64,000 nt of DNA from Flavobacterium segetis (GTDB lineage: Bacteria; Bacteroidota; Bacteroidia; Flavobacteriales; Flavobacteriaceae). How positions within the stretch are numbered: the stretch's first letter is position 1; each line of letters begins with the position of its first letter. This document shows, piece by piece, positions 63,501 through 64,000 of the stretch. Location: the NCBI RefSeq assembly GCF_900129575.1, contig NZ_FQWE01000005.1, positions 186,001 through 250,000 on the forward strand, in the 5' to 3' direction. Under the pieces are notes generated by a model. That model saw only the letters and a program-made list of their open reading frames with translations, was not told the origin of the DNA and made no database searches. Position numbers and translations under genes: made by a program.

Positions 63501-64000
63501 AACTTTAATTTTGCAGTTGGATATTTATCCTTAAAATTTCCACTACTAACTAGAGTAAAAGCAAGATTCGGATCTTTTGCAGCAGCTATAGCATTAAAAT
63601 TTCCACTTTTGATAGCTCCTTTGAGACTAAGATTTTTATAAGTGTAATTATTAAAATAGGCTTTCATAAGAGTCCCATTTATTGTCGCAACAGCAGTTTT
63701 TGGATTAAAACCAGTTCCTTTAATATGAGCTTTTAAAGTTACGTTGCCCACAGAATCATTTTTAATTAATTTTCCTAAATTAAAATTTTTCAATTCTGTT
63801 TCTACATCATATTTTTCGAAATTTTTCCTACTTTGATCAAATTTGGCTATCATTTTAGCATTACCAAAACTACTTGTTAAATTCATATTGGTATAAAAAT
63901 CAGTAATAGTACCTTTGAATATTCCTTTAACGGCAAATTTTGCTGGTAGCTGAATAGATTTTGGTACTGTGCCTTTTGGCAAAAAACTATTAAAATCTTT
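60557..64000 (-). CDS. tamB: Translocation/assembly module protein TamB, C-terminal part (cut by window end)
   Basis: The frame stays open to the window edge (codons K-D-F-N before the 63982 TTG), so the true start lies beyond 64000; at least 1,147 residues are present. Long stretches of short beta strands with LDG, GNI, INGK turns are typical of the extended AsmA/TamB beta taco, and the C-terminal DUF490 region has FIGENPFASENEGTNISS and VEVELNFDLATSDD-type sequence (VELNFDLATSDDYTTGKRE). The C-terminal tail is lysine/serine-rich with an imperfect NSKAK repeat. Partner of the TamL-type protein downstream. Links inner membrane to outer membrane across the periplasm. Confidence 0.88.
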   Translation of the reverse strand, partial: KDFNSFLPKGTVPKSIQLPAKFAVKGIFKGTITDFYTNMNLTSSFGNAKMIAKFDQSRKNFEKYDVETELKNFNLGKLIKNDSVGNVTLKAHIKGTGFNPKTAVATINGTLMKAYFNNYTYKNLSLKGAIKSGNFNAIAAAKDPNLAFTLVSSGNFKDKYPTAKLKLNIDIADLEKLNLHAGPLKIRGIVDADIQSANLDYLNGSVIAHSINVTNAKDQFAIDSISVFAKSTAKRNSLVIKSPFLAAEIIGKYQLSKVGAALTNSIATYYDSNPNEKKKTLQPQQFNFTIAIKDDPILFKVVPNLKSLETITLNGKYNSVNDTIVINGAIPKLIYGENTIANAILKIDTQDKALLYDLIIDDVQNNLLKLPFTSVSGAVANNIVDYKIILKDSKEVERYIIGGTLTSLDGNNDVNIDIDNLLLNYEFWKIDPENVISFGKKGIFIDQFDLSKAGSSISIQSETKSKNAPISVDFKNFNISTITSFVEKNDLQLSGEINGNASIKDLTATPLFTSDLNIENFTFKKDTVGNINIQVKNNIANDYNAQIKITGLGNQVNLDGIYRTTQSSFNMNLDIEQLNLKSIQGFTLDNLKESTGFLNGNFKITGNINEPVVIGELQFNDIGFKATQLNATFKSINDNIKFTGEAILFNNFTIKDENDNELAINGKINSPNFRNFGFDLNVDADNFKAVNSKAKDNDLYYGELYLDNHLKITGNLDNPVVEGNIKINKDTKFTIVLPQSDPSIADREGIIEFIDQDNPKIEQKVTLNEMSSDSDIKGINAAVTIEIDKDAELSMVIDKANGDFLKLKGEADLSGGIDPSGKTSLTGRYELSEGSYEMNFNAIKRKFDIKEGSYILWTGEPTMADINITAIYKTEAAPIDLVSDQLGAVTSAVRNTYKQKIPFETNLKMTGELMKPNISFDIILPDGNNSVSNEIINSTQAKLTQLRQQTDEMNKQVFALLLLNRFIGENPFASENEGTNISSIARESASKILSEQLNNLAGDLIEGVELNFDLATSDDYTTGKRESKTDLNVGISKKLLNDRLKVTVGSSFGIEGPQQANQNANNIAGDVSLDYQLSKDGRYKVRVYRVNKYQVALQGEVVETGIAFIITLDYNKFKELFTKIQSKKANSKANSKAKKGSKTKSNE

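Noticed and set aside
1..64000. tRNA or rRNA genes, insertion sequences, prophage or integrase genes
   Set aside because: None seen on either strand; the only tRNA-like sequence is the tmRNA 3' domain.

Overview
The window looks like chromosomal DNA from a Flavobacterium-like member of the Flavobacteriia (Bacteroidota). Grounds: AT-rich DNA, candidate promoters with the Bacteroidota -7 element TAnnTTTG, mostly no Shine-Dalgarno sequences, family-typical proteins (DUF6048, DUF6452, DUF6095, TamL/TamB), and a tmRNA encoding the tag GENNYALAA. No insertion sequence, prophage, CRISPR array, rRNA or tRNA gene was seen.

Layout. 1-6.3 kb: 3' end of pncB, then topoisomerase IV parE and parC with a YhcG-type PD-(D/E)XK nuclease gene between them. 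6.3-10.8 kb (minus strand): methyltransferase, ZIP metal transporter, murQ, a small membrane protein, a Qnr/MfpA-like pentapeptide protein, a lipoprotein and TerC. 10.9-15.5 kb: two rRNA methyltransferases, a small membrane protein, two envelope proteins and a 10 x 7 bp tandem repeat. 16-28 kb: a catabolic gene cluster. 28.3-36.9 kb: AraC-type regulator, pobA and a complete protocatechuate branch of the beta-ketoadipate pathway. 37.4-47.3 kb: PAP2 phosphatase, two-component system, serine hydrolase, PepSY-like protein and an RND efflux system. 47.4-64 kb: OsmC, tmRNA, a second serine hydrolase, a saccharopine-dehydrogenase-like enzyme, luciferase-like oxidoreductase, pabB, tilS, DsbD, TamL and TamB (truncated by the window end).

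The main discovery candidate is 16-37 kb. The gene set (two-part PEP-synthase-like phosphotransferase, class I P450 with its own [2Fe-2S] ferredoxin and ferredoxin reductase, two HD phosphohydrolases, aldehyde dehydrogenase, SDR dehydrogenase, Phenol_MetA_deg outer-membrane protein) matches by function the phosphorylation-initiated 4-cresol pathway (Cre) described in Corynebacterium glutamicum. Inferred route: 4-alkylphenol is phosphorylated, the P450 system and dehydrogenases oxidise the methyl group on the phosphorylated intermediate, an HD hydrolase releases 4-hydroxybenzoate, PobA makes protocatechuate, and PcaGH, PcaB, PcaL, a fused PcaIJ and PcaF take it to succinyl-CoA and acetyl-CoA. 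The first operon is preceded by a regulator joining a MEDS sensory domain to a SARP-type (winged helix plus BTAD) activator. A 9 bp direct repeat with 11 bp periodicity lies 9 bp upstream of the P450 -7 element, which is the geometry SARP activators use.

A second regulatory observation: the direct repeat TAGATTT-N4-TAGATTY (11 bp period) occurs upstream of the response regulator, the serine hydrolase and the PepSY-like gene, which suggests a local autoregulated two-component regulon. All functions are inferred from sequence alone.
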